The translations under genes and the position numbers were made by a program. Below are positions 1-8,746 of a stretch of 54,338 nt of DNA, piece after piece. Each line of letters starts with the position of its first letter. Within the stretch, counting starts at the first letter, position 1. Source of the DNA: a virus; the IMG/VR virus record IMGVR_UViG_3300021062_000018, positions 1-54,338 of that record; one strand, 5' to 3'. Below the pieces are notes generated by a model, which searched no databases, was not told where the DNA came from, and saw only the letters and a list, made by a program, of their open reading frames with translations.

Positions 1-1
1 T

Positions 2-127
2 GGTAAGCGGCGGCCGAAAGTCTCGCACACGCACCGGGTGGACTCGGGCTTCCACCACCGCAAGAACCGCGTTTGGACGCAATGAGCAAGGGTGATGGGG
101 CCTTCTGGCTGGCGAGGACGCAGGCGG
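2..127. repeat. Terminal direct repeat, left copy
   Basis: This 126-base stretch is identical to the last 126 bases of the window, and the base before it differs (t here, g at 54212). The repeat contains the end of the packaging-site region and the first codons of the small terminase. The simplest reading is an assembly overlap of a circular or circularly permuted genome, so the true unit is about 54.2 kb. A genuine short terminal repeat on virion DNA is possible but cannot be told apart here. Confidence 0.95.
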
Positions 128-582
128 CGGAGCTGGTCGGGCTCAGCGCGCGGCAGTTCGACGACGCGATCCGGCCGAAGCTCGGCGCCGACGGGACCCG
201 CGGCACGGCGAAGTCGCTCCGGTTCTTCGCGCCGGCCGTCGTGTCTGCGCTGGTGAGGTACCGGGTCGACCAGGCGAAGCCGCCGGTCCCGCTCTCCGGC
301 GACGACGCCCTGCTCATGGACGGCGGCGGCGACTCGCCGGCGCTCGAGCGGCTCCGGATGGCCAAGGCACAGCTGGCCGAGCGGGACCTCGCGGAGCGGG
401 ACGGGGACCTCGTGCGGCGGGCGGTGATCGTCGACGCCCTCCGCCCCGCCGCCGCCGGGCTCCGGCAGGCCGGCGAGCGGCTGGCCAAGGACTACGGGAA
501 CGACGCCGCCGCGGTCTACAACGACGCGGTCGACGACTTCGCCGCGGCCGTCGAGCGGCTCGCCGCGGGCGGTGCCAAGTGA
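82..582 (+). CDS. Terminase small subunit (Nu1-like), putative
   Basis: The product is 166 residues and sits directly before the large terminase. Its first 60 residues (around WLARTQAAELVGLSARQFDD) look like a winged-helix DNA-binding domain of the Nu1/excisionase type. The C-terminal half is a long charged helical region (LERLRMAKAQLAERDLAERD) expected for oligomerisation. In this family the protein binds the cos or pac site and loads the large subunit. ATG at 82 is chosen over an in-frame TTG at 73; neither has a strong ribosome site. The stop overlaps the next start (GTGA). Function rests on position and fold impression, not on a diagnostic motif. Confidence 0.75.
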   Translation: MSKGDGAFWLARTQAAELVGLSARQFDDAIRPKLGADGTRGTAKSLRFFAPAVVSALVRYRVDQAKPPVPLSGDDALLMDGGGDSPALERLRMAKAQLAERDLAERDGDLVRRAVIVDALRPAAAGLRQAGERLAKDYGNDAAAVYNDAVDDFAAAVERLAAGGAK

Positions 583-2552
583 CGGCCGTCGCCGCGCTGG
601 CCCTCGAGCTCCGCGGGATGCTGCGGACGCCGGGCATCCGCTCGCTGAGCGAGTTCGCCGAGGCCGAGATCGTCGTCCCCGACGGGCCGCTCGAGGGGCG
701 GCGGTTCCGGCTCGACCGGCACCCGGCCGCGCGGCTGCTGTTCGCCGAGATCGACTCGGGCCGGTGGCGGCGGGTGTTCTGGACGGGCCCGAACCAGGAC
801 GGCAAGACGTTCCTGCTGTCGATCGTCCTGTGCTGGCTCCTGTTCGAGCGGCGGGAGACGGTCGTCTACGGCGTGCCGACGCTCGACATGTCGGCCGACA
901 AGTGGCGGGTCCTGCTGGCCGTGATCCGCGCCAGCCGGTACCGCGACGAGCTGCCGACGAGCGGCGCCGGCAGCCGCGGCGGCGAGGTGACGGCGATCGA
1001 GTTCCGGTGCGGACCGGTCCTGCGGTTCATGACCGGCGGCGGCGACGACCAGAGTCGGTCGGCGTTCACGAGCCGGAACCTGTGCGTCACCGAGGCCGAC
1101 GGGTTCGACGAGGTCGGCGGGTCGAGCCGCGAGGGCGACAAGTTCACCCAGCTCGTCAAACGGACGCTCGCGTTCGGCCCCGACGCCCGGGTGCTGGCCG
1201 AGTGCACGGTCAGCACCGAGCAGGGCCGGGTCTGGCAGGAGTACCAGCGGGGGTCGGCGAGCCGGATCGCGATGCCGTGCCCGCACTGCGGCGCGTACGT
1301 GACGCCGGAACGGGAGCACCTGCACGGCTGGCAGACGGCCGAGTCGGAGGACGCCGCGGCCGACGCCGCCGCGGTCCACTGCCCCGACTGCGGCGCGGCC
1401 TGGACCGAGGCCGAGCGGATCGCGGCCAACGGCCGCGCCGTCCTCGTGCACCGCGGGCAGGAGGTTGCCCCGGACGGGACCGTCACCGGCCCCCCGCCGC
1501 CGACGAAGACGCTCGGGTTCCGGTGGACGGCGGTCAACGCGGTCCTGCGGCCCGGACGGCTGGCCGACGTCGCCCGGGAGGAGTGGGCGGCTAAGCGGGC
1601 GCCCGACGAGGACCTCGCCGACCGGAACCTCTGCCAGATGCAGTGGGTCCTGCCGGCCAAGCCCGCGAAGGCCGACGTCTCGGGGCTCGACGCGTTCGTG
1701 ATCATCCGCCGGACGCTGGGCGAGAAGTTCGGCCGCGGCGTGTGCCCGCCGGACACGCAGGCCGTGACGGTCGCGGCCGACGTCGGCAAGCGGCTGGTCC
1801 ACTGGGCGGCGATCGCGTGGCGGCCGAACGCGACCCCGCACGTCGTCGACTACGGCCGGTTCGACGTGCCGAGCGACGAGCTCGGGGAGGAGCCGGCGAT
1901 CCTGCTGGCCCTGCGGGACTGGCGGGACGAGCTGACGGGGTGGAAGTGCGGGGACCGGATCCTGCGCCCGACGTTCGCGTTCGTCGACGCCGGCAACTGG
2001 CAGGACACTATCCTGCAGTTCGTCGCCGAGAGCGGCCCGCCGTTCTTCGGGACCAAGGGGTACGGGACCGGCCAGCGCCGCGAGGGCAGCTACCGGCGGG
2101 ACACCGGGTCGACGGTCGTGTGGACGAAGGACGGGTACGGGCTGGTCCGGCTGCAAGACGGCCGGGAGTACGTCGAGGTGTCGGCAGACCGGTGGAAGAC
2201 GTGGCTGCACGCGAGGGTGCGGACGCCGCTGGGGCAGGACGGGGCCCTGACGCTGTTCCACGGGACCGACCCCAACGAGCACGTGAGCTACGCGAAGCAC
2301 CTGACGGCCGAGCGGCAGGTCGAGCAGTTCGACCCGAAGCGCGGGACCGTTACGACCTGGCAGGCGGTCAGCCGCAACAACCACTGGCTCGACGCGACCG
2401 TGCTCGCGTGCGTCGCCGGGCATGAGGCGGGCGTGCGGCTGATCGAGCCGGCCGCGCCGCCAGCGGCGGCCCCGGTGACGGCGGTGCGGGAGCCCGATCG
2501 CGAGCGGCCGGCCAGCTCGAACTGGGCCACCGGCCACCGCGGGAGGTACTGA
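579..2552 (+). CDS. Terminase large subunit (GpA family)
   Basis: This is the packaging motor and headful or cos nuclease, 657 residues, the usual size for the lambda gpA family. The ATPase domain shows a P-loop-like segment GPNQDGKT near residue 68 and an acidic TEADGFDE segment near 168. A CPHCGAY and CPDCGAAW pair (about 230-275) forms a zinc-ribbon-like insertion, common in GpA proteins. The nuclease half has acidic segments VAADVGK (near 395) and FVDAGNW (near 467), and ends with NNHWLDATVLACVA. The GTG start overlaps the small subunit stop by four bases, implying translational coupling. Confidence 0.95.
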   Translation: MTAVAALALELRGMLRTPGIRSLSEFAEAEIVVPDGPLEGRRFRLDRHPAARLLFAEIDSGRWRRVFWTGPNQDGKTFLLSIVLCWLLFERRETVVYGVPTLDMSADKWRVLLAVIRASRYRDELPTSGAGSRGGEVTAIEFRCGPVLRFMTGGGDDQSRSAFTSRNLCVTEADGFDEVGGSSREGDKFTQLVKRTLAFGPDARVLAECTVSTEQGRVWQEYQRGSASRIAMPCPHCGAYVTPEREHLHGWQTAESEDAAADAAAVHCPDCGAAWTEAERIAANGRAVLVHRGQEVAPDGTVTGPPPPTKTLGFRWTAVNAVLRPGRLADVAREEWAAKRAPDEDLADRNLCQMQWVLPAKPAKADVSGLDAFVIIRRTLGEKFGRGVCPPDTQAVTVAADVGKRLVHWAAIAWRPNATPHVVDYGRFDVPSDELGEEPAILLALRDWRDELTGWKCGDRILRPTFAFVDAGNWQDTILQFVAESGPPFFGTKGYGTGQRREGSYRRDTGSTVVWTKDGYGLVRLQDGREYVEVSADRWKTWLHARVRTPLGQDGALTLFHGTDPNEHVSYAKHLTAERQVEQFDPKRGTVTTWQAVSRNNHWLDATVLACVAGHEAGVRLIEPAAPPAAAPVTAVREPDRERPASSNWATGHRGRY

Positions 2553-2556
2553 GCTC

Positions 2557-2802
2557 ATGGCGATCGACGAAGCCGCACTGACCGCGATCCCCGACCTGAC
2601 CGACGCCGGCCTGCTGAAGGCGACGCGGCTGGCGATCGCCCAGATCACGCTGACGGGCACGGCCCGGAGCATCAACGGCCGGTCCCTGACGACCGCGAAC
2701 CTGCCGGACCTGTGGAAGCAGGTCGCGGAGCTCGAGGGCCGGATCAACGCCGACGCCGGCACCGGCTTCGTGGCCGTCGCAACCTTCAACGACCCCCAGT
2801 AG
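2557..2802 (+). CDS. Head-tail joining protein, gpW-like
   Basis: The product has 81 residues and lies between large terminase and portal, exactly where lambda gpW lies. Gp W caps the filled head so that the tail connector can bind. Its arrangement matches: an N-terminal helix rich in Leu and Ala, a short beta segment (ARSINGRSLT), then a second helix (LPDLWKQVAELEGRINAD). In lambda gpW a similar strand followed by LKKYIAELE is seen. The stop lies just upstream of the portal start, so the genes are co-translated. The call rests on size, position and this short resemblance. Confidence 0.75.
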   Translation: MAIDEAALTAIPDLTDAGLLKATRLAIAQITLTGTARSINGRSLTTANLPDLWKQVAELEGRINADAGTGFVAVATFNDPQ

Positions 2803-2810
2803 ACGAACCC

Positions 2811-4406
2811 TTGGCCACCAAACGAAAACCCAAGGCCGCGGCCGGTGCCGCCCACGCGGAGCAGAACGTCCGCAAGCTCCGCGCCGAGGTGGAGGCGGCC
2901 GGCCTTCGGTCGATGCTCGCCGCCTACGGCTCGGGCACGCGGGCGACGTACCGCGGCGCCGCCCGCACCCGGCTCGACACCGCCTGGTCGCCGCTGCCCG
3001 GCGTCGGCGTCCGCCAGGCGAACCGCAGCCTACGGGAGTCGTTCCGGAGCCTGCGGGCGCGGGCCCGGCAGCTCGAGCAGGACAACGTCTTGGCCGGCGG
3101 CGTCCTCGACCGGGCGGTGGAGAACGTGATCGGCGGCGGCTTCCGGATCGTCCCGATGTCGTCGTCGCCGGCGTTTAACGCCGCCGCGGCCAAGGCCTGG
3201 GCGACCTGGACGCGGGGCACGCGGGCGGACGTGCGGCACATGCACACGTTCGCCGCGCTGCAGCAGCTGGCGTACCGGGGGAAGCTCCGGGACGGCGACG
3301 GCGGCGTGCTGCTGACCGAGGAGCTCGACCTGCAGGGCCGGTCGCACCCGCGGCTGCAGATCATCGAGGGCGAGCACATCGACAACCCGGCCGGCGGGGT
3401 CAGGGGCGAGGACGGGACCCCGCTCGAGGTGATCGACGGCGTCGAGCTCGGGCCGAACGACGAGGCGGTCGCGTTCCACCTGCTGCCGCGGGACGGGGTC
3501 GGCGGCAAGACGGCCCGGGTCCGGGCGCGCGACTTCGTGTACCTCTGCCGCCCCGGCCTCTACAGCAGCGTGCGGGGGGAGTCAGTCTTCAACGGCGGCT
3601 GGACGCTGTTCGACCAGATCGTCGGGTACCTCGAGGCGGTCGTCGTCGCGTCGCGGGTCGGGGCGTGTCAGGCGGGGATCATCAAGACGAAGAGCCCGGC
3701 CCGGACGCTGAACGGGCTGGCGAACACGCCCGGGAGCCCGGCCGCCGGCGAGGCCCGCAAGTCGTTCAACGTCGAGCCCGGGTCGATCAACTTCCTCGAG
3801 CACGACGACGAGTTCGTCGCCTACAACCCCGCCCAGCCGCAGCAGCAGATGGAGTCGGCGATCAACACGTTCTGCCGGTTCATCGGCCTGCGGCTCGGGC
3901 TGACGATCGAGCAGGTGCTGCTGGACTTCAGCAGGACGAGCTACAGCAGCGCCCGGGCGGCGCGGCTGCAGGCCCAGGCGACGGCCGAGCAGGAGCAGGG
4001 CGCGTTCGCGGCCACGTTCTTCGCCCGGGTGTACCCGTGGGCGGTGGCCAAGTGGGTCAAGGCCGGGCTGATCGACGTGCCCGCGCCCGAGGACGGCAGC
4101 GCCGGCGACTTCGAGTGGATCCCGCCGTCGCGGCCGTGGATCGACCCGACGAAGGAGATCGCCGCGGCGAAGGAGGCGATCGGGCTGAACCTCGACGCCC
4201 GGAGCTTCATCGCCGCCGAGCGCGGGTACACATTCGAACAGCTCGTGGCCGCGAACAAGGCCGACAACGAGAAGCTCGCGGCGGCCGGCCTGGTCCCCCC
4301 GCCCGCGCCGCCCGCGGTCACCGTCAACGAGGCCGGGCAGCTCACGGTCGGCGGCCCCGCCGCGCCGGCGCCCGCCCCGCAGCCGCAGGACGCAGCCAAT
4401 GGGTAA
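2811..4406 (+). CDS. Portal protein, lambda gpB family
   Basis: The 531-residue portal forms the dodecameric ring through which DNA enters the head. Family features are clear: an N-terminal basic arm, GGVLDRAVENVIGGGFRI near residue 100, the EGEHIDNP segment near 190, and RLGLTIEQVLLDFSRTSYSSARAARL near 365, which is typical of phage lambda-type portals. The C-terminus is a disordered Pro/Ala tail. The chosen start is TTG at 2811, eight bases after the previous stop; a longer frame upstream overlaps gpW and has no homology-like content. The end overlaps the protease start by eight bases. Confidence 0.93.
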   Translation: MATKRKPKAAAGAAHAEQNVRKLRAEVEAAGLRSMLAAYGSGTRATYRGAARTRLDTAWSPLPGVGVRQANRSLRESFRSLRARARQLEQDNVLAGGVLDRAVENVIGGGFRIVPMSSSPAFNAAAAKAWATWTRGTRADVRHMHTFAALQQLAYRGKLRDGDGGVLLTEELDLQGRSHPRLQIIEGEHIDNPAGGVRGEDGTPLEVIDGVELGPNDEAVAFHLLPRDGVGGKTARVRARDFVYLCRPGLYSSVRGESVFNGGWTLFDQIVGYLEAVVVASRVGACQAGIIKTKSPARTLNGLANTPGSPAAGEARKSFNVEPGSINFLEHDDEFVAYNPAQPQQQMESAINTFCRFIGLRLGLTIEQVLLDFSRTSYSSARAARLQAQATAEQEQGAFAATFFARVYPWAVAKWVKAGLIDVPAPEDGSAGDFEWIPPSRPWIDPTKEIAAAKEAIGLNLDARSFIAAERGYTFEQLVAANKADNEKLAAAGLVPPPAPPAVTVNEAGQLTVGGPAAPAPAPQPQDAANG

Positions 4407-5292
4407 CCAGCAGCACCGCAGACACGCCATCACCGGCTGCCGCGTCGGCTCCCTGCTCGGCCAGTGGGCGATCGAGCCGCAGCGGTTCCGCCGCATGTAC
4501 GACGTCGCGGTCCGCACCGACCTGCTCGCGCTGGCCGAGCGGCGGAAGGCAATGGCCGACGCCGAGGGCGAGGCGAAGGAGGACGAGCTGCCGTACGAGA
4601 TGATCGGCGACGGCATCGCCCGGATCCCCGTCCACGGCCCGCTCACGAAGTTCCCGACGAGCTTCGACTCGATGTTCGGCGGCAGCTCGACCGTCCGGAT
4701 CCGCAACGCGGTCCGCCGCGCCGCGACCGACAACAACGTGCTCGCCCTTCTGCTCGACGTAGACAGCCCCGGCGGCACGGTCAACGGCACCCCGGAGCTG
4801 GCCGACGACGTGCGGGCGTTCCGGGACGTCAAGCCGGTCGTCGCCTACGTCTCGGACCTGTGCTGCTCGGCCGCGTACTGGATCGCCTCGCAGGCCGACC
4901 AGATCCACGTGAGCCCGGTCAGCTTCACCGGCAACATCGGCTGCTACTCGGTTCTCGAGGATTCGACCGGGGCGCAGGAGAAGTACGGCTACAAGCTCAC
5001 CACCGTCGCGTCGGCCGAGTTCAAGGGGCTTGGCGCCGACGGGAAGGTCACCGAGGCCCTGATCGCCGAAACGCAGCGCGAGGTGACGGGCATCCACGAG
5101 CTGTTCGTCGACGCGGTCGCCGCCGGCCGCCTGATGGACCGCGACGCGGCCGCCGCCCTCGCCGACGGGCGGGCCCACCTCGGGGCCGCCGCGGTCGCCG
5201 TCGGGCTCGCGGACAAGGTCTGCACGATCGACGACACAATCCAGCACCTGATCGACCACCTGTACGCGCCGGCCGACGCCGCCGCCGACTGA
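4399..5292 (+). CDS. Head maturation protease, S49 (SppA/gpC-like)
   Basis: The 297-residue protein is a ClpP-fold serine protease of family S49, the class that processes portal and scaffold in lambda-like phages. The oxyanion segment LLLDVDSPGGTVNG is near residue 115. The nucleophile serine lies in LCCSAAYWIAS (about 157) and the general-base lysine in AEFKGLGADGK (about 208). The overlap with the portal gene supports the head-assembly role. Downstream lies a scaffold-like gene rather than the in-frame nested scaffold of lambda. The protease here ends at the usual length for the catalytic domain, with no long C-terminal scaffold extension. Confidence 0.93.
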   Translation: MGNQQHRRHAITGCRVGSLLGQWAIEPQRFRRMYDVAVRTDLLALAERRKAMADAEGEAKEDELPYEMIGDGIARIPVHGPLTKFPTSFDSMFGGSSTVRIRNAVRRAATDNNVLALLLDVDSPGGTVNGTPELADDVRAFRDVKPVVAYVSDLCCSAAYWIASQADQIHVSPVSFTGNIGCYSVLEDSTGAQEKYGYKLTTVASAEFKGLGADGKVTEALIAETQREVTGIHELFVDAVAAGRLMDRDAAAALADGRAHLGAAAVAVGLADKVCTIDDTIQHLIDHLYAPADAAAD

Positions 5293-5319
5293 CTCTCACA
5301 ACCACAAAGGAGCAGCCAC

Positions 5320-6000
5320 ATGGCTACCCCCACCCGCCGCGCCATCGGCGCGGACCCGGCCGGCGCGCAGGCGACGGCGACCAGCAAGCCCAAGGCCGAG
5401 GACGTCGTCGTCGACCCGGCGGCGGAGCCGGCCCCGGCCCCGGCGACCGAGCCGGCGAAGGACGAGATCGTCCCGGTCGACACGGAGAGTGCCGACTACA
5501 AGGCCGGCTACCAGAACGCCCTCGACGGGGTCGACTGCGAGAGCAACGACTACCGCCAGGGGTACGCGGCCGGCCTCGGGGCCAAGGGCGAGGCCCCGGC
5601 GGACGCACCCGCCGAGCCGGCCCCTGCCGCAGCCCGGGCCGCTGGCAAGCCCGCGACCGTGCAGGAGCTGAAGGCCTTGGCCCCGGACGACGACGCGTTC
5701 GTCGTCGCCCAACTCCAGTCCGGCGCCACGCTCGCCGCTGCGCAGTCCGCCCGGCTCCGGGCGCTCGACGCGCGGCTCAAGGCGGAGACCGCCGCCCGGC
5801 TGAAGGCGGAGAGGGACCTGGCGGCCGAGCAGAAGAGCCCCCCGCCGCTGCGGACCGCCAAGGGCACCACGCCTGCGGCGGCCGCCGCCGCGGACCCAGA
5901 CGCCGAGGCGAAGGCCGACTGGGCGGCGAACGTCGACAACTGCCAGGCCGACTTCGTCAGCGAGCAGGTGTACGTCGGCTACCGCCGGCGTCAGCGCTGA
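5320..6000 (+). CDS. Scaffold-like head protein, hypothetical
   Basis: This 226-residue protein is not recognised by sequence. It follows the head protease and precedes capsid genes, the expected site for a scaffold. The N-terminal third is Pro/Ala rich and disordered. Two similar motifs follow, DYKAGYQNALDG and DYRQGYAAGLG, about 17 residues apart. Then comes a charged helical region (ARLRALDARLKAETAARLKAERDLAAEQ) that should form a coiled coil, and a short aromatic tail. A good ribosome site (AAAGGAG) precedes the ATG. Scaffold is an inference from position and helical composition. Confidence 0.7.
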   Translation: MATPTRRAIGADPAGAQATATSKPKAEDVVVDPAAEPAPAPATEPAKDEIVPVDTESADYKAGYQNALDGVDCESNDYRQGYAAGLGAKGEAPADAPAEPAPAAARAAGKPATVQELKALAPDDDAFVVAQLQSGATLAAAQSARLRALDARLKAETAARLKAERDLAAEQKSPPPLRTAKGTTPAAAAAADPDAEAKADWAANVDNCQADFVSEQVYVGYRRRQR

Positions 6001-6119
6001 GCCCGCCCCCCACCGAACCAACCAACCGGACGGACCGGGCTCGCCCCGCGACCCGCCCGACGTGACCCCTGAACCGAGACCCCATGCGGGCCACCCGCCC
6101 GCCCAAGGAGTGAAACCCC

Positions 6120-6581
6120 ATGGCTCAGCTCACCGCTGACAAGAGCCGGAAGTACAAGTTGCACCCGGACATCCGGGGCGAGCTGCCCGTCGCGGCGTCG
6201 TCCACGATCTACATGAACTCGGCCGTCGGACGCAGCAGCGGGTACGCCCGCCAGCTCGTGGCCGGCGACGCCTTCGCCGGCTTCGCGGTCGGCAAGGCGG
6301 TCAACGTCGCCGACGCGAACCGCCCCGGCTACGCGATCGGCGGCGTCCTGCTGGGCGCGGCCGGGGCGCTCACGGTCGAGCTCCGCCAGGACGGCATCGT
6401 CGAGGTGCCGACGATCGCCGGCGCCTCGGCCGTGACCGACGTCGGGACGGCCGTCTACATGAGCGACGGCGACACGTTCACGCTCACGTCGACGAGCAAC
6501 ACCCGGGTCGGCACGATCGCCTGGTACCTCAACGGCCTGTTCGGCGTCCGGTTCCAGGCCGACACCGCCAAGGTCGCCTAA
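6120..6581 (+). CDS. Capsid decoration/stabilisation protein
   Basis: The product of 153 residues sits immediately before the major capsid gene. Its composition is beta-rich with Gly/Ala/Val/Thr, and segments such as AGDAFAGFAVGKAVNVAD and VDGTAVYMSDGDTF-like turns resemble the DUF2190 and gpD-like cementing proteins, which bind the outside of the capsid and stabilise it during packaging. The start is supported by an AAGGAG ribosome site nine bases upstream. About 120 bases of GC-rich noncoding sequence separate it from the preceding gene, with no clear hairpin. Expected to be a highly expressed structural protein. Confidence 0.75.
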   Translation: MAQLTADKSRKYKLHPDIRGELPVAASSTIYMNSAVGRSSGYARQLVAGDAFAGFAVGKAVNVADANRPGYAIGGVLLGAAGALTVELRQDGIVEVPTIAGASAVTDVGTAVYMSDGDTFTLTSTSNTRVGTIAWYLNGLFGVRFQADTAKVA

Positions 6582-6683
6582 CCCCCGCCGTCTCCCCGCG
6601 CGGGACGGCCGCGTCAGAGTCCTTCACTTTCCACTCACGAACGATGCGCCCGGGCCCGCCGCCCGCGCGAGGAGACCCCTCAA

Positions 6684-7640
6684 ATGCAGACCGCACAGTA
6701 CGGATTGCTCGACAGCCGGAACCTCATCGGGATCTGGGACCAGATGTACGAGCCGGCGCTCAACGGCGTCTGGGCCACCCAGATCGGGTCGATGGTCGAC
6801 TCGAACATGGACACCGAGAGTTACGGCTGGCTCGGGGCGGCCCCCGGCCTCGAGGTGATGACGGCCGACAACCCCACGGAGGAGCAGTTCAAGCAGTACG
6901 CGTACTACCTGAAGAACGTCGAGTACGCGAAGGCGCTGAAGATCGCGGAGAAGGACCTCCGCCGGGACAAGCTCGGGCAGATCAACCTCCGGATCGGCGA
7001 GATGACCGAGAAGGCGGCCGAGCACTGGAACCAGCTGGCCGCCGCCGCGATCGTCGCCAACCCGACTGGGTACGACGGCGTGTCGCTGTACTCGACCGCC
7101 CACCCGGAGAGCGGCACGAACCAGAGCAACGACGTGGCGGCCGGCGCGATCCCCGCGTTGGACGTCGTGTCGGCGACGGCCCCGACGCCGGTCGAGGCGG
7201 CCGCGGCGCTGAACGCCGTCATCGGGCAGTTCTACACGCTGACGGACGACAAGGGCGATCCGATCAACGGGCAGGCGAAGGACTTCACGGTCTTGGCCGG
7301 CACGCCCGCGATCTGGTCAGCCCTCCAGTACGCGGCGACCGCGACGACGTTCGCCGGCGGGCAGACGAACCAGCTCGTGGGGCTGCAGGCGAACGGGATG
7401 AAGATCAACGTCCTGCTCGTCCCGCGGCTGAGTAGCCTGACGACGTCGTTCCTCGTGTTCCGGAACGACAGCCGGGTCAAGGCGCTGTTCCTGCAGAACG
7501 AGGTCGACGTGTCGCCGGCCGTCTCGGACAAGACGAACGACGAGTACATCAAGTTCCGCCGGTTCCTGTTCAGCATCTACGCCAGCCGGGCCGTCGGCGT
7601 CGCCCGGTGGCAGAGCACGATCCGCGCGACGTTCTCGTAA
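6684..7640 (+). CDS. Major capsid protein, Mu gpT-like
   Basis: The 318-residue protein resembles the Mu gpT class of HK97-fold capsid proteins. Characteristic stretches are WDQMYEPALNG near residue 20, AYYLKNVEYAKALKIAEKDLRRDK near residue 75, where the fold's spine helix is expected, and the SLYSTAHPESGTN loop near residue 135. The C-terminus ends with FLFSIYASRAVGVARWQS, again typical. It is preceded by a GAGGAG ribosome site. A Mu-type capsid next to lambda-type terminase and portal shows the usual modular mosaicism of tailed phages. Confidence 0.88.
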   Translation: MQTAQYGLLDSRNLIGIWDQMYEPALNGVWATQIGSMVDSNMDTESYGWLGAAPGLEVMTADNPTEEQFKQYAYYLKNVEYAKALKIAEKDLRRDKLGQINLRIGEMTEKAAEHWNQLAAAAIVANPTGYDGVSLYSTAHPESGTNQSNDVAAGAIPALDVVSATAPTPVEAAAALNAVIGQFYTLTDDKGDPINGQAKDFTVLAGTPAIWSALQYAATATTFAGGQTNQLVGLQANGMKINVLLVPRLSSLTTSFLVFRNDSRVKALFLQNEVDVSPAVSDKTNDEYIKFRRFLFSIYASRAVGVARWQSTIRATFS

Positions 7641-7746
7641 GCCGACCTGCCGGCCCCGCCGGCCGTCCCCAGCGAACCGGCCCCCGGCGACGGACACGCC
7701 GCCGGGGCCCCTGCCTCCCCTCCCCCTCCCCTACCGGAGCACCGCC

Positions 7747-8313
7747 ATGAGCAAGAAGGACGACGTCACGCACAAGCCCAACCCGATCACCGCCAAGGGC
7801 CTGCCGCAGGCCGCGGCGACGGCCCGGGCGAAGGCCGAGGAGCCGGCCACCGCGCCGGCCGCCGCCCTGACCCCTGCGGCGACGCAGCCGACGGACCAGC
7901 CCCCTCACCATGACCCGGCACCGGACCCCCGATCGAACCCGGGCAACCTCCCGCACGTGCAGCCGCCCGCCCCGGCCACGCCGGCCCCCGCGGCGACGCC
8001 GGCCGATCAGCCCCCGGCCGCCCCGTCGCCCGCGGCCGAGGCTCTGCCCGAGCCGGAGGACCCGCGGTCGGCCGCCGAGCTGCGGGCCGAGTACGACAAG
8101 CTCGCCGCTAAGGTGAAGGAGAAGGACCTGGCCAACCGCCGGGCGGAGGCCCGGATCGCCGCCGAGCTCAAGGAGCGGGTGGCGAAGGAGGTCGGGAGCC
8201 TGGCCGAGCTGAAGGAGCGGAAGCGGCAGGCGTTCGTCGCCTGGCAGGCGAAGGAGGAGAAGGAGAAGGCGGAGGCCCGGGCACGGGACCTAGCGGCCGT
8301 CGCCCCCAAGTAG
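7747..8313 (+). CDS. Hypothetical protein with Pro-rich arm and coiled coil
   Basis: The 188-residue product is not recognised. Residues 1-100 are low complexity, rich in Pro, Ala and Thr, and probably disordered. Residues 105-185 are highly charged and helical (AAELRAEYDKLAAKVKEKDLANRRAEARIAAELKE), a likely coiled coil. Lying between the capsid and head-tail joining genes, it may be a connector or head-completion accessory. The ATG follows a GGAGCACC ribosome site. No enzymatic motif is visible. Confidence 0.7.
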   Translation: MSKKDDVTHKPNPITAKGLPQAAATARAKAEEPATAPAAALTPAATQPTDQPPHHDPAPDPRSNPGNLPHVQPPAPATPAPAATPADQPPAAPSPAAEALPEPEDPRSAAELRAEYDKLAAKVKEKDLANRRAEARIAAELKERVAKEVGSLAELKERKRQAFVAWQAKEEKEKAEARARDLAAVAPK

Positions 8314-8395
8314 GGGCGGCGCGGTGGCGGAAGACGGTCCGTGGCGTCGCTGGGTCGCTCGGCGGGCCCGGCGCCGGGGTGCGGTGGGTCACGCG

Positions 8396-8746
8396 ATGAG
8401 CTTCCTCGACGACGTCATCGCCTTCGACGCCGAGCACGCGTTCGCGGACACCTTCGGGGAGCCCGTCACGTACACCAAGCGGTCGGGCGCCTCCCGGGTG
8501 ATTACGGCGATCGTCACGCGGTACCCGCCGGCACCGGCCGGTGCCGACTACCGGCAGCCGGCGATGGACGTGTCCGTCGTGAACAGCGCGACGACCGGCA
8601 TCAGCGCGGCCGAGGTCGACTTCGGCGGCGACACGATCGCCGTCGCGCTCAAACCCGGCGGCGCCGCCCGCGCGTACAAGATCCACCAGCCGGCCGACGG
8701 TCAGCCGCACGTCGACGCCGGCATGCTTCGCCTGGAGCTCCATTAA
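8396..8746 (+). CDS. Head-tail joining protein, gpFII-like, putative
   Basis: The reading frame encodes MSFLDDVIAFDAEHAFADTF followed by GEPVTYTKRSGASRVITAIV, an arrangement seen in phage head-tail attachment proteins of the gpFII/neck type, in which a GEPVTY segment starts the beta barrel. The product would be 116 residues. A GTG at 8324 would add 24 arginine-rich residues and sits ten bases after the previous stop, so that longer start remains possible. The stop overlaps the next start (TAATG). In the family the protein joins the portal-cap complex to the tail. Confidence 0.72.
   Translation: MSFLDDVIAFDAEHAFADTFGEPVTYTKRSGASRVITAIVTRYPPAPAGADYRQPAMDVSVVNSATTGISAAEVDFGGDTIAVALKPGGAARAYKIHQPADGQPHVDAGMLRLELH

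Noticed and set aside
516-2855. A 779-codon open frame on the minus strand across the terminase genes
   Set aside because: It lies antisense to the terminase, has an Arg/Pro/Gly/Val-biased composition typical of an antisense shadow in GC-rich DNA, and contains no recognisable motif.
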